Below are positions 1-9,124 of a stretch of 64,000 nucleotides of DNA, piece by piece. Numbering within the stretch: the first letter of the stretch is position 1; each line of letters begins with the position of its first letter. This stretch comes from Dryocola sp036489025. GTDB lineage: Bacteria > Pseudomonadota > Gammaproteobacteria > Enterobacterales > Enterobacteriaceae. The stretch lies in NCBI GenBank assembly GCA_036489025.1, contig DASXGN010000031.1, positions 56,846 through 120,845 on the forward strand. The letters are read 5' to 3'. The notes under the pieces are model-generated. The model searched no databases. It was not told the origin of the DNA and worked only from the letters and a program-made list of their open reading frames with translations. The position numbers were made by a program, and so were the translations under genes.

Positions 1-1
1 C

Positions 2-709
2 ATTTCGCGCTCGATGATGAACAAGGCGGCCGAAAAAGGCGTCGACCCCGAGCGCGTGATCTTCTTCCCCAACTGGTCGGAAGTGGCGCGTTTTCGTGAT
101 ATTTCCGCCCGGGACGTGCAGGCGGTACGCGACAGCCTGCGGCTGCCCGCGGATAAAAAAATCATTTTATATTCCGGCAATATCGGTGAAAAGCAGGGCC
201 TGGAAACGGTGATTGAAGCGGCTAAACGGTTCGCTGATCGGCCATATCTGTTTGTGATTGTCGGCCAGGGCGGCGGCAGGAAACGCCTGGAAAAACTCGC
301 GGCGGAAAGCGGCCTGCGCAACGTGGTGTTTCACCCGTTGCAGCCTTACGACGCTTTGCCCGCGCTGCTGAAGCTGGCGGATTGTCACCTGGTTATCCAG
401 CGCCGCGGCGCGGCCGATGCGGTGCTGCCGTCCAAGCTGACGAATATTCTGGCCGTGGGCGGCAACGCGGTGATTACCGCCGAGCCGGAAACCGAGCTGG
501 GCCAGCTTTGCGAGCTGTATTCCGGCATCGCCGTCTGCGTAGAGCCTGAGTCCGCTGATGCGCTGGTCGACGGCATCACGCGCTGCCTGGCGCTGCCAAA
601 CCATAACGCCGTGGCGCGTGAATACGCCGAGCGCACGCTCGAAAAAGATAGCGTGCTGAGCCAGTTCATCGCCGCAATTTCTGCACCAGATATCGGGGTT
701 AAATCATGA
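2..709 (+). CDS. wcaI: Colanic acid glycosyltransferase WcaI, 3' part
   Basis: The reading frame is open from the left edge of the window, so the 5' end is missing; about 235 C-terminal residues are visible. They show a GT-B C-terminal half: a Rossmann-like donor domain beginning KKIILYSGNIGEKQGLE and continuing to VIVGQGGGRKRLE, then a late segment (PSKLTNILAVGGNAVI) where family 4 enzymes bind the sugar nucleotide. The position directly before manC, with ATGA overlap of stop and start, is that of wcaI in the E. coli colanic acid operon. WcaI transfers a sugar to the growing lipid-linked colanic acid repeat at the cytoplasmic face. The symbol rests on position and on recalled similarity; the missing N-terminus cannot be judged. 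Confidence 0.9.
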   Translation: MSRSMMNKAAEKGVDPERVIFFPNWSEVARFRDISARDVQAVRDSLRLPADKKIILYSGNIGEKQGLETVIEAAKRFADRPYLFVIVGQGGGRKRLEKLAAESGLRNVVFHPLQPYDALPALLKLADCHLVIQRRGAADAVLPSKLTNILAVGGNAVITAEPETELGQLCELYSGIAVCVEPESADALVDGITRCLALPNHNAVAREYAERTLEKDSVLSQFIAAISAPDIGVKS

Positions 710-2142
710 GTCATTCCCAGCTTTATCCGGTCATTATGGCCGGGGGGAACGGCAGCCGTTTATGGCCGCTGTCCCGCGTGCTTTACCCGAAACAGTTCCT
801 CTGCCTGAAAGGGGATCTGACCATGCTGCAAACCACCATCAACCGCCTGAACGGCGTGGAGTGCGAAAGCCCGGTGGTGATTTGCAACGAGCAGCACCGT
901 TTTATCGTCGCCGAGCAGCTTCGCCAGCTTAACAAGCTGACGGAAAACATCGTGCTGGAGCCTGCCGGACGTAACACCGCGCCGGCTATCGCGCTGGCCG
1001 CGCTGGCCGCGCTGCGTAACCAGCCGGACAGCGATCCGCTGATGCTGATCCTCGCCGCCGATCACGTGATTCAGAATGAAGACGCCTTCCGCGACGCGGT
1101 GCGCAACGCGCTGCCGTACGCCGAAGCGGGCAAGCTGGTGACCTTTGGTATCGTGCCGGACCAGCCTGAAACGGGCTACGGCTACATCCGTCGCGGCGAG
1201 CCGCAGGCTGCGGGCGTGGATGCGGTAGCTTTCAGCGTCGCGCAGTTTGTTGAGAAACCCGACGCCGAAACCGCGCAGGGCTACGTCGCCTGCGGGGAAT
1301 ACTACTGGAACAGCGGCATGTTCCTGTTCCGCGCCGGGCGTTACCTTGAAGAGCTGAAAAAATTCCGCCCGGACATTCTCGACGCCTGCGAAAAAGCGAT
1401 GGCCAACGTCGACCCGGATCTGGATTTTGTGCGCGTTGATGAGCCTTCGTTCCTCGCCTGCCCAGACGAATCGGTCGACTACGCGGTGATGGAAAAGACG
1501 GCCGATGCGGTTGTCGTACCGATGGACGCGGGCTGGAGTGACGTCGGCTCGTGGTCTTCCCTGTGGGAGATCAGCGCCAAGAGCAGCGAAGGCAACGTGC
1601 ACCACGGCGATGTGATCAGCCATGAGACCGAGAACAGCTATATCTACGCCGAGTCCGGCCTGGTCACCACCGTCGGCGTGAAGGATTTGATCGTCGTGCA
1701 GACCAAAGACGCCGTGCTGATCGCCGACCGCGACCACGTGCAGAGCGTGAAAAAGGTCGTCGAGCAAATCAAGCACGACGGTCGCCACGAGCACCATAAT
1801 CACCGGGAAGTGTATCGCCCGTGGGGCAAATATGACTCCATCGACTCTGGCGAACGCTACCAGGTAAAGCGAATTTCCGTGAAGCCGGGCGAGGGCCTGT
1901 CTTTGCAGATGCACCATCATCGCGCCGAGCACTGGATTGTGGTGGCGGGCACGGCAAAAGTGACGCTGGGCGAAGAAGTTAAGCTGCTGGGTGAAAACGA
2001 ATCGATCTACATTCCGCTGGGCGTGACGCACTGCCTGGAAAACCCCGGCAAAATTCCGCTCGACCTGATTGAAGTGCGTTCCGGAACCTACCTCGAAGAA
2101 GACGACATCGTCCGTTTTAAAGACCGCTACGGACGCATTTAG
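706..2142 (+). CDS. manC: Mannose-1-phosphate guanylyltransferase (GDP-mannose pyrophosphorylase)
   Basis: Makes GDP-mannose from mannose-1-phosphate and GTP, the precursor of GDP-fucose for colanic acid. The 478-residue length is that of E. coli ManC (CpsB). An N-terminal nucleotidyltransferase domain opens with the signature MAGGNGSRLWPLSR (about residues 11-24) and PKQF, with LAADHVI and FVEKPDAETA further on; the C-terminal cupin-type domain holds VKPGEGLSLQMHHHRAEHW. The start ATG overlaps the wcaI stop by four bases, implying translational coupling. It is followed after 75 bp by manB, which makes its substrate. No odd features. Confidence 0.97.
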   Translation: MSHSQLYPVIMAGGNGSRLWPLSRVLYPKQFLCLKGDLTMLQTTINRLNGVECESPVVICNEQHRFIVAEQLRQLNKLTENIVLEPAGRNTAPAIALAALAALRNQPDSDPLMLILAADHVIQNEDAFRDAVRNALPYAEAGKLVTFGIVPDQPETGYGYIRRGEPQAAGVDAVAFSVAQFVEKPDAETAQGYVACGEYYWNSGMFLFRAGRYLEELKKFRPDILDACEKAMANVDPDLDFVRVDEPSFLACPDESVDYAVMEKTADAVVVPMDAGWSDVGSWSSLWEISAKSSEGNVHHGDVISHETENSYIYAESGLVTTVGVKDLIVVQTKDAVLIADRDHVQSVKKVVEQIKHDGRHEHHNHREVYRPWGKYDSIDSGERYQVKRISVKPGEGLSLQMHHHRAEHWIVVAGTAKVTLGEEVKLLGENESIYIPLGVTHCLENPGKIPLDLIEVRSGTYLEEDDIVRFKDRYGRI

Positions 2143-2187
2143 CCACTGAACATTCCATTTCACCCGCGGCCCGCGAGCCTGCGGGTT

Positions 2188-2202
2188 GGGCAACTGTTGC
2201 CC
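2188..2202 (+). other. Small perfect inverted repeat between manC and manB
   Basis: GGGCAAC (2188-2194) and GTTGCCC (2196-2202) are perfect complementary arms around one base, just 5' of the manB ribosome binding site (AAGGAG, about 2204-2209). The rest of the short gap is also self-complementary (CCCGC near 2163 with GCGGG near 2181). It may form a small mRNA structure next to the manB start. Function is not known. Confidence 0.4.
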
Positions 2203-2217
2203 GAAGGAGCGAAAACG

Positions 2218-3588
2218 ATGCAAAAACTGACCTGTTTTAAAGCCTACGACATCCGCGGCCGGCTGGGCGAAGAGCTGAATGAAGACATCGCGTGGCGCAT
2301 TGGCCGCGCCTACGGCGAATACCTGAAGCCGAAAACTGTCGTGCTGGGCGGCGACGTGCGCCTGACAAGCGTTGCGCTGAAGCTGGCGCTGGCGCGCGGT
2401 TTACAGGATGCGGGCGTGGACGTGCTGGATATCGGCCTGTCCGGCACCGAAGAGATTTACTTTGCCACCTGGCACCTCGGGGTGGATGGCGGCATTGAAG
2501 TGACCGCCAGCCATAACCCGATGGACTACAACGGCATGAAGCTGGTGCGTGAAGGCGCCCGCCCGGTCAGCGGTGATACCGGCCTGCGCGACGTGCAGCG
2601 CCTGGCGGAAGCGAATGACTTCCCGCCGGTGGACGAAGCGCAGCGCGGCAGCTACCGGCAGATTTCCGTGGTGGAAGCCTATATCGACCACCTGTTCTCG
2701 TACATCAACGTGCAGAACATTCAGCCGCTGAAGCTGGTGATTAACTCCGGCAACGGCGCGGCGGGCCCGATTGTGGACGCCATCGAGGCGCGTTTCAAAG
2801 CGCTCAACGTACCGCTGACCTTTATCAAAGTGCACAACACGCCGGACGGCAATTTCCCGAACGGTATTCCTAACCCGCTGCTGCCGGAGTGCCGGGACGA
2901 TACCCGCAACGCGGTGATCGAGCACGGTGCGGATATGGGCATCGCGTTTGACGGCGATTTTGACCGCTGCTTCCTGTTCGATGAGAAAGGGCAGTTTATC
3001 GAGGGATATTACATCGTCGGCCTGCTGGCCGCGGCGTTCCTTGAAAAACAGCCGGGGGCAAAAATCATTCACGACCCGCGCCTGAGCTGGAACACGGTGG
3101 ATATCGTGGAGCGGGCAGGCGGCACGCCGGTGATGTCGAAAACCGGGCACGCGTTTATCAAAGAGCGCATGCGCGAAGAGGATGCGATTTACGGCGGTGA
3201 GATGAGCGCGCACCACTACTTCCGCGATTTTGCCTACTGCGACAGCGGGATGATCCCGTGGCTGCTGGTGACCGAGCTGCTGTGCCTGAAGGGGCAAACC
3301 CTGGGCGAGCTGGTGTGCGACCGGATGGCGGCGTGGCCGGCGAGCGGAGAAATCAACAGCAGGCTGGCGGATCCGAAGGTGGCGATGGAGAGGGTGCATC
3401 AGCACTTTGCGCCACACGCGGAAGAAATCGATAACACGGACGGGGTGAGCATGGCGTTCGGCGACTGGCGCTTCAATCTGCGCTCGTCGAACACCGAGCC
3501 GGTGGTGCGCCTGAACGTGGAGTCGCGCAGTGACGAACGGCTGATGCAGGCGCGAACGCAGGAAATTATGGCGCTGTTGAATCAGTAA
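2218..3588 (+). CDS. manB: Phosphomannomutase
   Basis: Interconverts mannose-6-phosphate and mannose-1-phosphate, feeding ManC. The 456-residue protein has the order of the phosphohexomutase family: DIRG near the N-terminus, the phosphoserine loop TASHNP with Ser98, the metal-binding loop DGDFDR at about 245-250, and the phosphate-binding RSSNTEPVVRLN near the C-terminus. I chose ATG 2218 (MQKLTCFKAYDIRG) because it has AAGGAG upstream and matches the known N-terminus; the frame is open 21 nt further upstream. It lies in the colanic acid operon between manC and wcaJ. Confidence 0.97.
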   Translation: MQKLTCFKAYDIRGRLGEELNEDIAWRIGRAYGEYLKPKTVVLGGDVRLTSVALKLALARGLQDAGVDVLDIGLSGTEEIYFATWHLGVDGGIEVTASHNPMDYNGMKLVREGARPVSGDTGLRDVQRLAEANDFPPVDEAQRGSYRQISVVEAYIDHLFSYINVQNIQPLKLVINSGNGAAGPIVDAIEARFKALNVPLTFIKVHNTPDGNFPNGIPNPLLPECRDDTRNAVIEHGADMGIAFDGDFDRCFLFDEKGQFIEGYYIVGLLAAAFLEKQPGAKIIHDPRLSWNTVDIVERAGGTPVMSKTGHAFIKERMREEDAIYGGEMSAHHYFRDFAYCDSGMIPWLLVTELLCLKGQTLGELVCDRMAAWPASGEINSRLADPKVAMERVHQHFAPHAEEIDNTDGVSMAFGDWRFNLRSSNTEPVVRLNVESRSDERLMQARTQEIMALLNQ

Positions 3589-3607
3589 TTTGTGGCGAAA
3601 GAAATTC

Positions 3608-3654
3608 ATTTGCTCCTCACCCAGGCCCTTTCCCTGAAGGGGTGAGGGGCAAAT
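3608..3654. repeat. Imperfect palindrome between manB and wcaJ (possible enterobacterial intergenic repeat)
   Basis: The arms ATTTGCTCCTCACCC (3608-3622) and GGGTGAGGGGCAAAT (3640-3654) pair over 15 bp with one G-T pair, around a 17-nt loop. The CCTCACCC...GGGTGAGG pattern looks like the dispersed GC-rich intergenic repeats of Enterobacteriaceae. There is no U-run after it, so it is unlikely to be a full terminator; it could stabilise the upstream mRNA. Copy number in the genome cannot be seen here. Confidence 0.55.
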
Positions 3655-3684
3655 ATCTGACGCTATTTTTTCAAAGGTAAAACG

Positions 3685-5079
3685 ATGACAAATCTAAAAA
3701 AGCGCGAGCTGCCAAAAACGAACGCATCGTTAATCTCTATGGTGCAACGTTTCTCTGACATAACCATCATGTTTGTCGGGCTGTGGGTGGTGTGTAAGGT
3801 CAACGCGTTGCCGTTTTTGTATATGCATCTGCTGATGGCCCTGCTGACCCTCGTTGTATTCCAGATGATTGGCGGTATCACGGACTTTTACCGTTCCTGG
3901 CGCGGCGTGAAAATTTCTAGCGAACTGGCTCTGCTGTTGCAGAACTGGACGCTGAGCCTGATTTTTAGCGCCGGTCTGCTGGCTTTTAATCCTGATTTCG
4001 ACGGCTCTTTCTGGGTGTATTTTGCGTGGTACGTGCTGACCAGCTTCGGCATGATGGTCTGCCGGTCCCTGATTCGTTTTGGCGCGGGCTGGCTGCGCAA
4101 TATGGGCTACAACACTCGCCGCATTGCGATTGCCGGTTCGCTGCCCGTTGGCCGCCAGCTTGCCAGCAGCTTCCGTAACGAGCCGTGGCTGGGCTTTGAA
4201 GTGACCGGCGTGTACGACGATATGCAGCCCGCTACCGATCTTGGCGACTATGCCGGGCGCTTCTCGGATCTGGTCGACGAGGCGCGTTCGGGCCGCATCG
4301 ACAACGTGTATATCGCGATGGCGATGAGCGAAGAGGCCCGCATCAAAGAGCTGGTGCGCGAGCTGACGGACACTACCTGCTCGGTGCTGCTGATCCCCGA
4401 TGTTTTCACCTTCAATATTCTTAACGCCCGCACCGAAGAGGTGAACGGCGTGCCGGTGGTGCCGCTTTTTGACACGCCGCTCAACGGGATAAACCGCGTG
4501 CTGAAGCGCCTGGAAGATATCGTGCTGGCCTCGATGATTCTGCTGCTGATTTCACCGGTGCTGCTCTGCATCAGCGCGGCGGTAAAAGTGACGTCGCCGG
4601 GGCCGGTTATCTTCCGTCAGACCCGCTACGGCATGGACGGTAAGCCGATCAAGGTGTGGAAATTCCGCTCCATGAAGGTCATGGAAAACGACGCCGTGGT
4701 GGTGCAGGCCACCAAAGGGGATAAGCGCATTACGCCGGTGGGCAACTTCCTGCGCCGCACTTCGCTGGACGAGCTGCCGCAGTTTATCAACGTGCTGCTG
4801 GGCGGCATGTCGATTGTCGGCCCGCGCCCGCACGCCGTGGCCCACAACGAGCAGTATCGCTCGCTGATTGAGGGCTACATGCTGCGCCATAAGGTGAAGC
4901 CGGGGATTACGGGCTGGGCGCAGATCAACGGCTGGCGCGGCGAAACCGACACGCTGGAAAAAATGGAGAAGCGCGTTGAGTTTGACCTGGAGTACATCCG
5001 CGAGTGGAGCCTGTGGTTCGACATCAAAATTGTCTTCCTGACGATTTTCAAAGGCTTTGTGAACAAAGCAGCGTATTAA
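3685..5079 (+). CDS. wcaJ: Undecaprenyl-phosphate glucose-1-phosphate transferase
   Basis: Starts colanic acid synthesis by moving glucose-1-phosphate from UDP-glucose to undecaprenyl phosphate at the inner membrane. The 464-residue length is that of E. coli WcaJ. Several hydrophobic segments lie in the first 130 residues, followed by a nucleotide-binding-like middle (RRIAIAGSLPVGRQLA). The C-terminal bacterial sugar transferase domain starts with a membrane-inserted helix (LEDIVLASMILLLISPVLL) and then SPGPVIFRQTRYG, KVWKFRSMK, RRTSLDELPQ and GPRPHAV, all diagnostic for polyprenyl-phosphate hexose-1-phosphate transferases. It follows manB after 96 bp and precedes wzxC. Confidence 0.97.
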   Translation: MTNLKKRELPKTNASLISMVQRFSDITIMFVGLWVVCKVNALPFLYMHLLMALLTLVVFQMIGGITDFYRSWRGVKISSELALLLQNWTLSLIFSAGLLAFNPDFDGSFWVYFAWYVLTSFGMMVCRSLIRFGAGWLRNMGYNTRRIAIAGSLPVGRQLASSFRNEPWLGFEVTGVYDDMQPATDLGDYAGRFSDLVDEARSGRIDNVYIAMAMSEEARIKELVRELTDTTCSVLLIPDVFTFNILNARTEEVNGVPVVPLFDTPLNGINRVLKRLEDIVLASMILLLISPVLLCISAAVKVTSPGPVIFRQTRYGMDGKPIKVWKFRSMKVMENDAVVVQATKGDKRITPVGNFLRRTSLDELPQFINVLLGGMSIVGPRPHAVAHNEQYRSLIEGYMLRHKVKPGITGWAQINGWRGETDTLEKMEKRVEFDLEYIREWSLWFDIKIVFLTIFKGFVNKAAY

Positions 5080-5090
5080 CGGAGTGCTCA

Positions 5091-6569
5091 ATGAGCCTGA
5101 GAGAAAAAACCATCAGCGGGGCCAAATGGTCCGCCATTGCCACCGTGCTGATTATTACCCTCGGCCTGGTGCAGATGACCGTGCTGGCGCGCATTGTCGA
5201 CGGCCAGCAGTTTGGCCTGCTGACGATATCGCTGGTGATCATCGCCCTGGCGGACACGCTGTCGGATTTTGGCATCGCCAATTCCATTATTCAGCGTAAA
5301 GAGATAAGCCACCTGGAGCTAACCACGCTTTACTGGCTGAATGTGAGCCTCGGATTAGTGGTCTTTGCGGCGGTGTTCCTGCTGAGCGATTTTATTGCCG
5401 CCGTGCTGCATACCCCGGCGCTTTCGCCGCTGATTAAAACGCTGTCATTCGCTTTCATCATCATTCCCCACGGCCAGCAGTTCCGCGCGCTGATGCAAAA
5501 GGAGCTGGAGTTTTCGAAGATTGGCTCTATTGAAACGGTTTCCGTGCTGGCGGGCTTTACCGTTACCGTCAGCGCGGCGATATATTACCCGTTCGCCATG
5601 ACGGCCATTATCGGCTATCTGGTGAATACCCTGGTGCGCACCTCTTTATTCGGCTTTTTTGGCCGCAGGATTTACCGCCCGGGCCTTCACTTTTCCCTTA
5701 AGTCCGTCGGCTCCAACCTGAAGTTTGGTGCCTGGCTGACGGCGGACAGCATTATTAACTACGTGAACACTAACCTGTCCACGCTGGTGCTGGCGCGCAT
5801 TCTCGGCGCGGGCGTGGCCGGGGGCTATAACCTTGCTTATAACGTCGCGGTGGTGCCGCCGATGAAGCTCAACCCGATTATTACCCGCGTGCTGTTCCCG
5901 GCGTTTGCCAAAATTCAGGACGATACCGATAAGCTGCGCGTGAACTTTTACAAGCTGCTGTCGATTGTCGGCATTATTAACTTCCCGGCGCTGCTCGGCC
6001 TGCTGGTGGTGTCGAACAACTTCGTGCCGCTGGTGTTCGGCGAGAAATGGATGTTTATCACGCCGATTCTTCAGCTGCTGTGCATCGTCGGCCTGCTGCG
6101 CTCCATCGGCAACCCGATTGGCTCGCTGCTGATGGCGAAGGCGCGGGTGGATATCAGCTTTAAATTCAACGTCTTCAAAACCTGTCTGTTTATTCCGGCG
6201 ATTTTCATCGGCGGCCATCTGGCCGGCGCGCTCGGCGTGACGCTGGGCTTCCTGCTGGTGCAGGTGGTGAATACCGTTTTGAGCTATTTCATCATGATTA
6301 AACCGGTGCTGGGCTCCAGCTATCGCGAATACATCCTGAGCATCTGGCTGCCGTTTTATCTTTCCCTTCCCACTCTTGTCGTCAGCGTAGCGCTGGGCGT
6401 GACCCTGAAAGGGCACCTTTCCCTCGCGCCGCTGCTGGGCGCGCAGATTGCCGCCGGTGCGCTGGCGTTTATCGTCATGCTGGCGCTGTCGCGCAATCCG
6501 CTGGTGGTGGAAATGAAGCGCCAGTTTATTCGTCACGATCGTTTGAAAGCACTGCTTCGCGCGAGCTAA
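5091..6569 (+). CDS. wzxC: Colanic acid repeat-unit flippase WzxC
   Basis: Polytopic inner-membrane protein of the polysaccharide transporter/MOP superfamily that moves lipid-linked colanic acid units to the periplasmic side. Starting at ATG 5091 (MSLREKTISGAKWSA) it has 492 residues, the length of E. coli WzxC; an in-frame open stretch upstream overlaps wcaJ and is ignored. About a dozen hydrophobic segments are visible, and the N-terminal amphipathic stretch GAKWSAIATVLIITLGLVQM is typical. It lies 11 bp after wcaJ. Confidence 0.95.
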   Translation: MSLREKTISGAKWSAIATVLIITLGLVQMTVLARIVDGQQFGLLTISLVIIALADTLSDFGIANSIIQRKEISHLELTTLYWLNVSLGLVVFAAVFLLSDFIAAVLHTPALSPLIKTLSFAFIIIPHGQQFRALMQKELEFSKIGSIETVSVLAGFTVTVSAAIYYPFAMTAIIGYLVNTLVRTSLFGFFGRRIYRPGLHFSLKSVGSNLKFGAWLTADSIINYVNTNLSTLVLARILGAGVAGGYNLAYNVAVVPPMKLNPIITRVLFPAFAKIQDDTDKLRVNFYKLLSIVGIINFPALLGLLVVSNNFVPLVFGEKWMFITPILQLLCIVGLLRSIGNPIGSLLMAKARVDISFKFNVFKTCLFIPAIFIGGHLAGALGVTLGFLLVQVVNTVLSYFIMIKPVLGSSYREYILSIWLPFYLSLPTLVVSVALGVTLKGHLSLAPLLGAQIAAGALAFIVMLALSRNPLVVEMKRQFIRHDRLKALLRAS

Positions 6570-6597
6570 GAACCCCCTTAAAGAAGAGGTCATCTCT

Positions 6598-7878
6598 ATG
6601 AAATTATTGATTCTTGGCAACCACACCTGCGGCAACCGCGGTGACAGCGCCATTTTGCGCGGGTTAATTGATGCCATCACCAGCGTGGATAACAGCGTGC
6701 AGGTTGACGTGATGAGCCGCTATCCGGTGAGCTCCGCCTGGCTGCTGGGCCGCCCGGTACTCGGCGACGGGCTGTACAAGCAGATGAAACAGCACAACAG
6801 CGCCGTGGGGCTGATGGGGCGGGTGAAAAAAGTGCTGCGCCGTAAATATCAGCATCAGGTGTTGATGGCAAAGGCCACCGAAAGCGGCCGCCTGCGCAAT
6901 ATCTCCATCCCGCAGGGCTTTATTGATTTTGTAAAGTCGCTGCAAAAGTACGACGCAATTATTCAGGTCGGCGGCTCGTTCTTCGTCGATCTGTACGGCG
7001 TTTCGCAGTTTGAGCACGCGCTGTGCAGCTTTATGGCGAAGAAGCCGGTTTACATGATCGGGCACAGCGTCGGGCCGTTCCAGGATCCGCAGTTTAACCA
7101 GCTTGCCAGCTATGCGTTCGGCAATGCGAAGGCGCTGATCCTGCGTGAATCCGTGAGCCTGGATTTAATGAAGCAAAGCAATATCGACACCAGCAAAGTC
7201 GAAATGGGCGTCGACACCGCCTGGCTGGTGGATCATCACAACGATAGCTTTGTGCCGAGCTACGCGGTGCGGCACTGGCTGGATATTATTCAGCGCAGGA
7301 AAACCGTGGCGATTACGCTGCGCGAGCTGGCGCCGTTTGATAAGCGCCTCGGCACCACGCAGCAGGCCTACGAGCAGGCATTTGCCGCCGTGGTTAACCG
7401 CGTGATTGAGCAGGGCTATCAGGTGCTGGCGCTGTCGACCTGTACGGGCATTGACAGCTACAACAAAGATGACCGCATGGTGGCGCTCAACCTGCGTCAG
7501 TACGTCAATCAGCCCGAGCAGTATCACGTGGTGATGGATGAGCTGAACGACCTGGAGATGGGCAAGATCCTCGGCGAATGCGAGCTGACCGTCGGCACGC
7601 GCCTGCATTCGGCGATTATTTCAATGAACTTTGCTACTCCTGCCATCGCCATCAATTACGAACATAAATCTGCGGGCATCATGCAGCAGCTCGGCATGCC
7701 GGAGATGGCGATTGATATTCGCCAGCTGCTGGACGGGTCCTTACAGGGCGTTGTCGGCGACGTGCTGGGCCAGCTGCCTGCCATAAACGAACGGCTTTCT
7801 CACGCCGTGCGGGCCGAGCGGGAAGCCGGTTTGCGCATGGTTGAGTCGGTGCTTAAGCGCGTGCAGGAGGCGAAATGA
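6598..7878 (+). CDS. wcaK: Colanic acid pyruvyl transferase WcaK
   Basis: Polysaccharide pyruvyl transferase family protein, thought to add the ketal-linked pyruvate to the terminal galactose of colanic acid from phosphoenolpyruvate. The 426-residue length equals E. coli WcaK. The family pattern is visible: N-terminal LLILGNHTCGNRGDSAIL, a middle QVGGSFFVDLYG, then GHSVGPFQDP and the late TVGTRLHSAIIS followed by NYEHKSAGIM. SD AAGAAGAGG lies upstream of ATG 6598. The stop overlaps the wcaL start by four bases. Confidence 0.95.
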   Translation: MKLLILGNHTCGNRGDSAILRGLIDAITSVDNSVQVDVMSRYPVSSAWLLGRPVLGDGLYKQMKQHNSAVGLMGRVKKVLRRKYQHQVLMAKATESGRLRNISIPQGFIDFVKSLQKYDAIIQVGGSFFVDLYGVSQFEHALCSFMAKKPVYMIGHSVGPFQDPQFNQLASYAFGNAKALILRESVSLDLMKQSNIDTSKVEMGVDTAWLVDHHNDSFVPSYAVRHWLDIIQRRKTVAITLRELAPFDKRLGTTQQAYEQAFAAVVNRVIEQGYQVLALSTCTGIDSYNKDDRMVALNLRQYVNQPEQYHVVMDELNDLEMGKILGECELTVGTRLHSAIISMNFATPAIAINYEHKSAGIMQQLGMPEMAIDIRQLLDGSLQGVVGDVLGQLPAINERLSHAVRAEREAGLRMVESVLKRVQEAK

Positions 7879-9095
7879 AGGTTGGCTTCTTCCTGCTGAA
7901 ATTTCCGGTGGCTTCTGAAACCTTTGTGCTGAACCAAATCACCGCCTTTATCGATATGGGGCATGAGGTCTCAATCGTCGCCATCCAGAAAGGGGATATG
8001 ACCAATACCCATGCGGCTTTCAAAGAGTATAACCTCGCGGATAAAACAACCTGGCTGATGGACGAGCCGCAGGGGAAGGCGGCCAAACTCCAGTCCCGCG
8101 CGCTGAATACGCTGCGCGGTTCGCTGCGGCCTCGAACGTGGCGTTCGCTTAACGCGTCGCGCTACGGGGCCGAGTCGCGCAATCTTATTCTGTCATCCAT
8201 CTGCGGGCGTAATCCAGATACTCACTATGCGGACGTGTTTATCGCCCACTTTGGCCCGGCGGGCGTCACCGCGGCCAAGCTGCGCGAGCTGGGCCTGCTG
8301 AAAGGGAAGATTGCGACGGTTTTCCACGGCATTGATATTTCAGGGCGTGAAGCGCTGAAGCACTATACGCCGGAGTACCAAAAGCTGTTTGAACGCGGCG
8401 ATTTAATGCTGCCGATAAGCGACCTGTGGGCCAGTCGTTTACAGAAGATGGGCTGCCCGGCGGAGAAGATTTCCGTGTCGCGCATGGGCGTGGACATGGG
8501 CCGATTTTCGCTGCGACCTCTGAAGAAGCCTGCTCAGACGCTGGAGATTATCTCCGTGGCGCGCCTGACCGAGAAAAAAGGGCTGCACGTGGCCATCGAC
8601 GCCTGCCGCCTGCTGAAGGATCGCGGCGTTAATTTCCGCTACAACATTCTCGGCATCGGCCCGTGGGAAACGCGGCTGCGCACGCTTATCGAGCAGCACC
8701 AGCTCGACGACGTGGTCTTTATGCCGGGTTTCAAGCCCAACCACGAGGTGAAGGCGATGCTCGACGAGGCCGACCTGTTCCTGCTGCCGTCCGTTACCGG
8801 CGAGGATGGCGACATGGAGGGGATTCCCGTCGCGCTGATGGAGGCGATGGCGGTGGGTATTCCGGTGGTATCCACCGTGCACAGCGGTATTCCCGAGCTG
8901 ATTGACGCCGGGCGCTCCGGCTGGCTGGTGCCTGAATACGACGCTACGGCGCTTGCCGACAGGTTACAGGCATTTAGCAGCGTAGAACAAAACGAGCTTG
9001 AGCCGATGCTCAGCCGCGCCCGCGAAAAAGTCGAAGCCGACTTTAATCAGCAGGTTATCTATCAAAAGTTAGCCCGTCAGCTCCAGACGCTGTAA
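7875..9095 (+). CDS. wcaL: Colanic acid glycosyltransferase WcaL
   Basis: Family 4 GT-B glycosyltransferase; 406 residues as in E. coli WcaL, thought to add galactose late in colanic acid repeat assembly. N-terminal domain begins KVGFFLLKFPVASETFVLNQ; the donor domain shows ISVARLTEKKGLHVAIDA and the E-x7-E motif in MEGIPVALMEAMAVGIPVV. The start overlaps the wcaK stop (ATGA) with GGAGG in wcaK's last codons as ribosome binding site. The acceptor and donor are inferred from the family and operon, not visible directly. Confidence 0.94.
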   Translation: MKVGFFLLKFPVASETFVLNQITAFIDMGHEVSIVAIQKGDMTNTHAAFKEYNLADKTTWLMDEPQGKAAKLQSRALNTLRGSLRPRTWRSLNASRYGAESRNLILSSICGRNPDTHYADVFIAHFGPAGVTAAKLRELGLLKGKIATVFHGIDISGREALKHYTPEYQKLFERGDLMLPISDLWASRLQKMGCPAEKISVSRMGVDMGRFSLRPLKKPAQTLEIISVARLTEKKGLHVAIDACRLLKDRGVNFRYNILGIGPWETRLRTLIEQHQLDDVVFMPGFKPNHEVKAMLDEADLFLLPSVTGEDGDMEGIPVALMEAMAVGIPVVSTVHSGIPELIDAGRSGWLVPEYDATALADRLQAFSSVEQNELEPMLSRAREKVEADFNQQVIYQKLARQLQTL

Positions 9096-9124
9096 ACCCA
9101 CCGAATGAAGCTTCACGAGGACGT

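Noticed and set aside
760..2223. Long open reading frame on the minus strand opposite manC, and similar ones opposite manB, wzxC, wcaM, the his genes and the EF-G paralogue
   Set aside because: They are antisense shadows caused by GC-rich codon usage, are rich in His/Arg/Gln without domain structure, and lie fully within well-identified genes.
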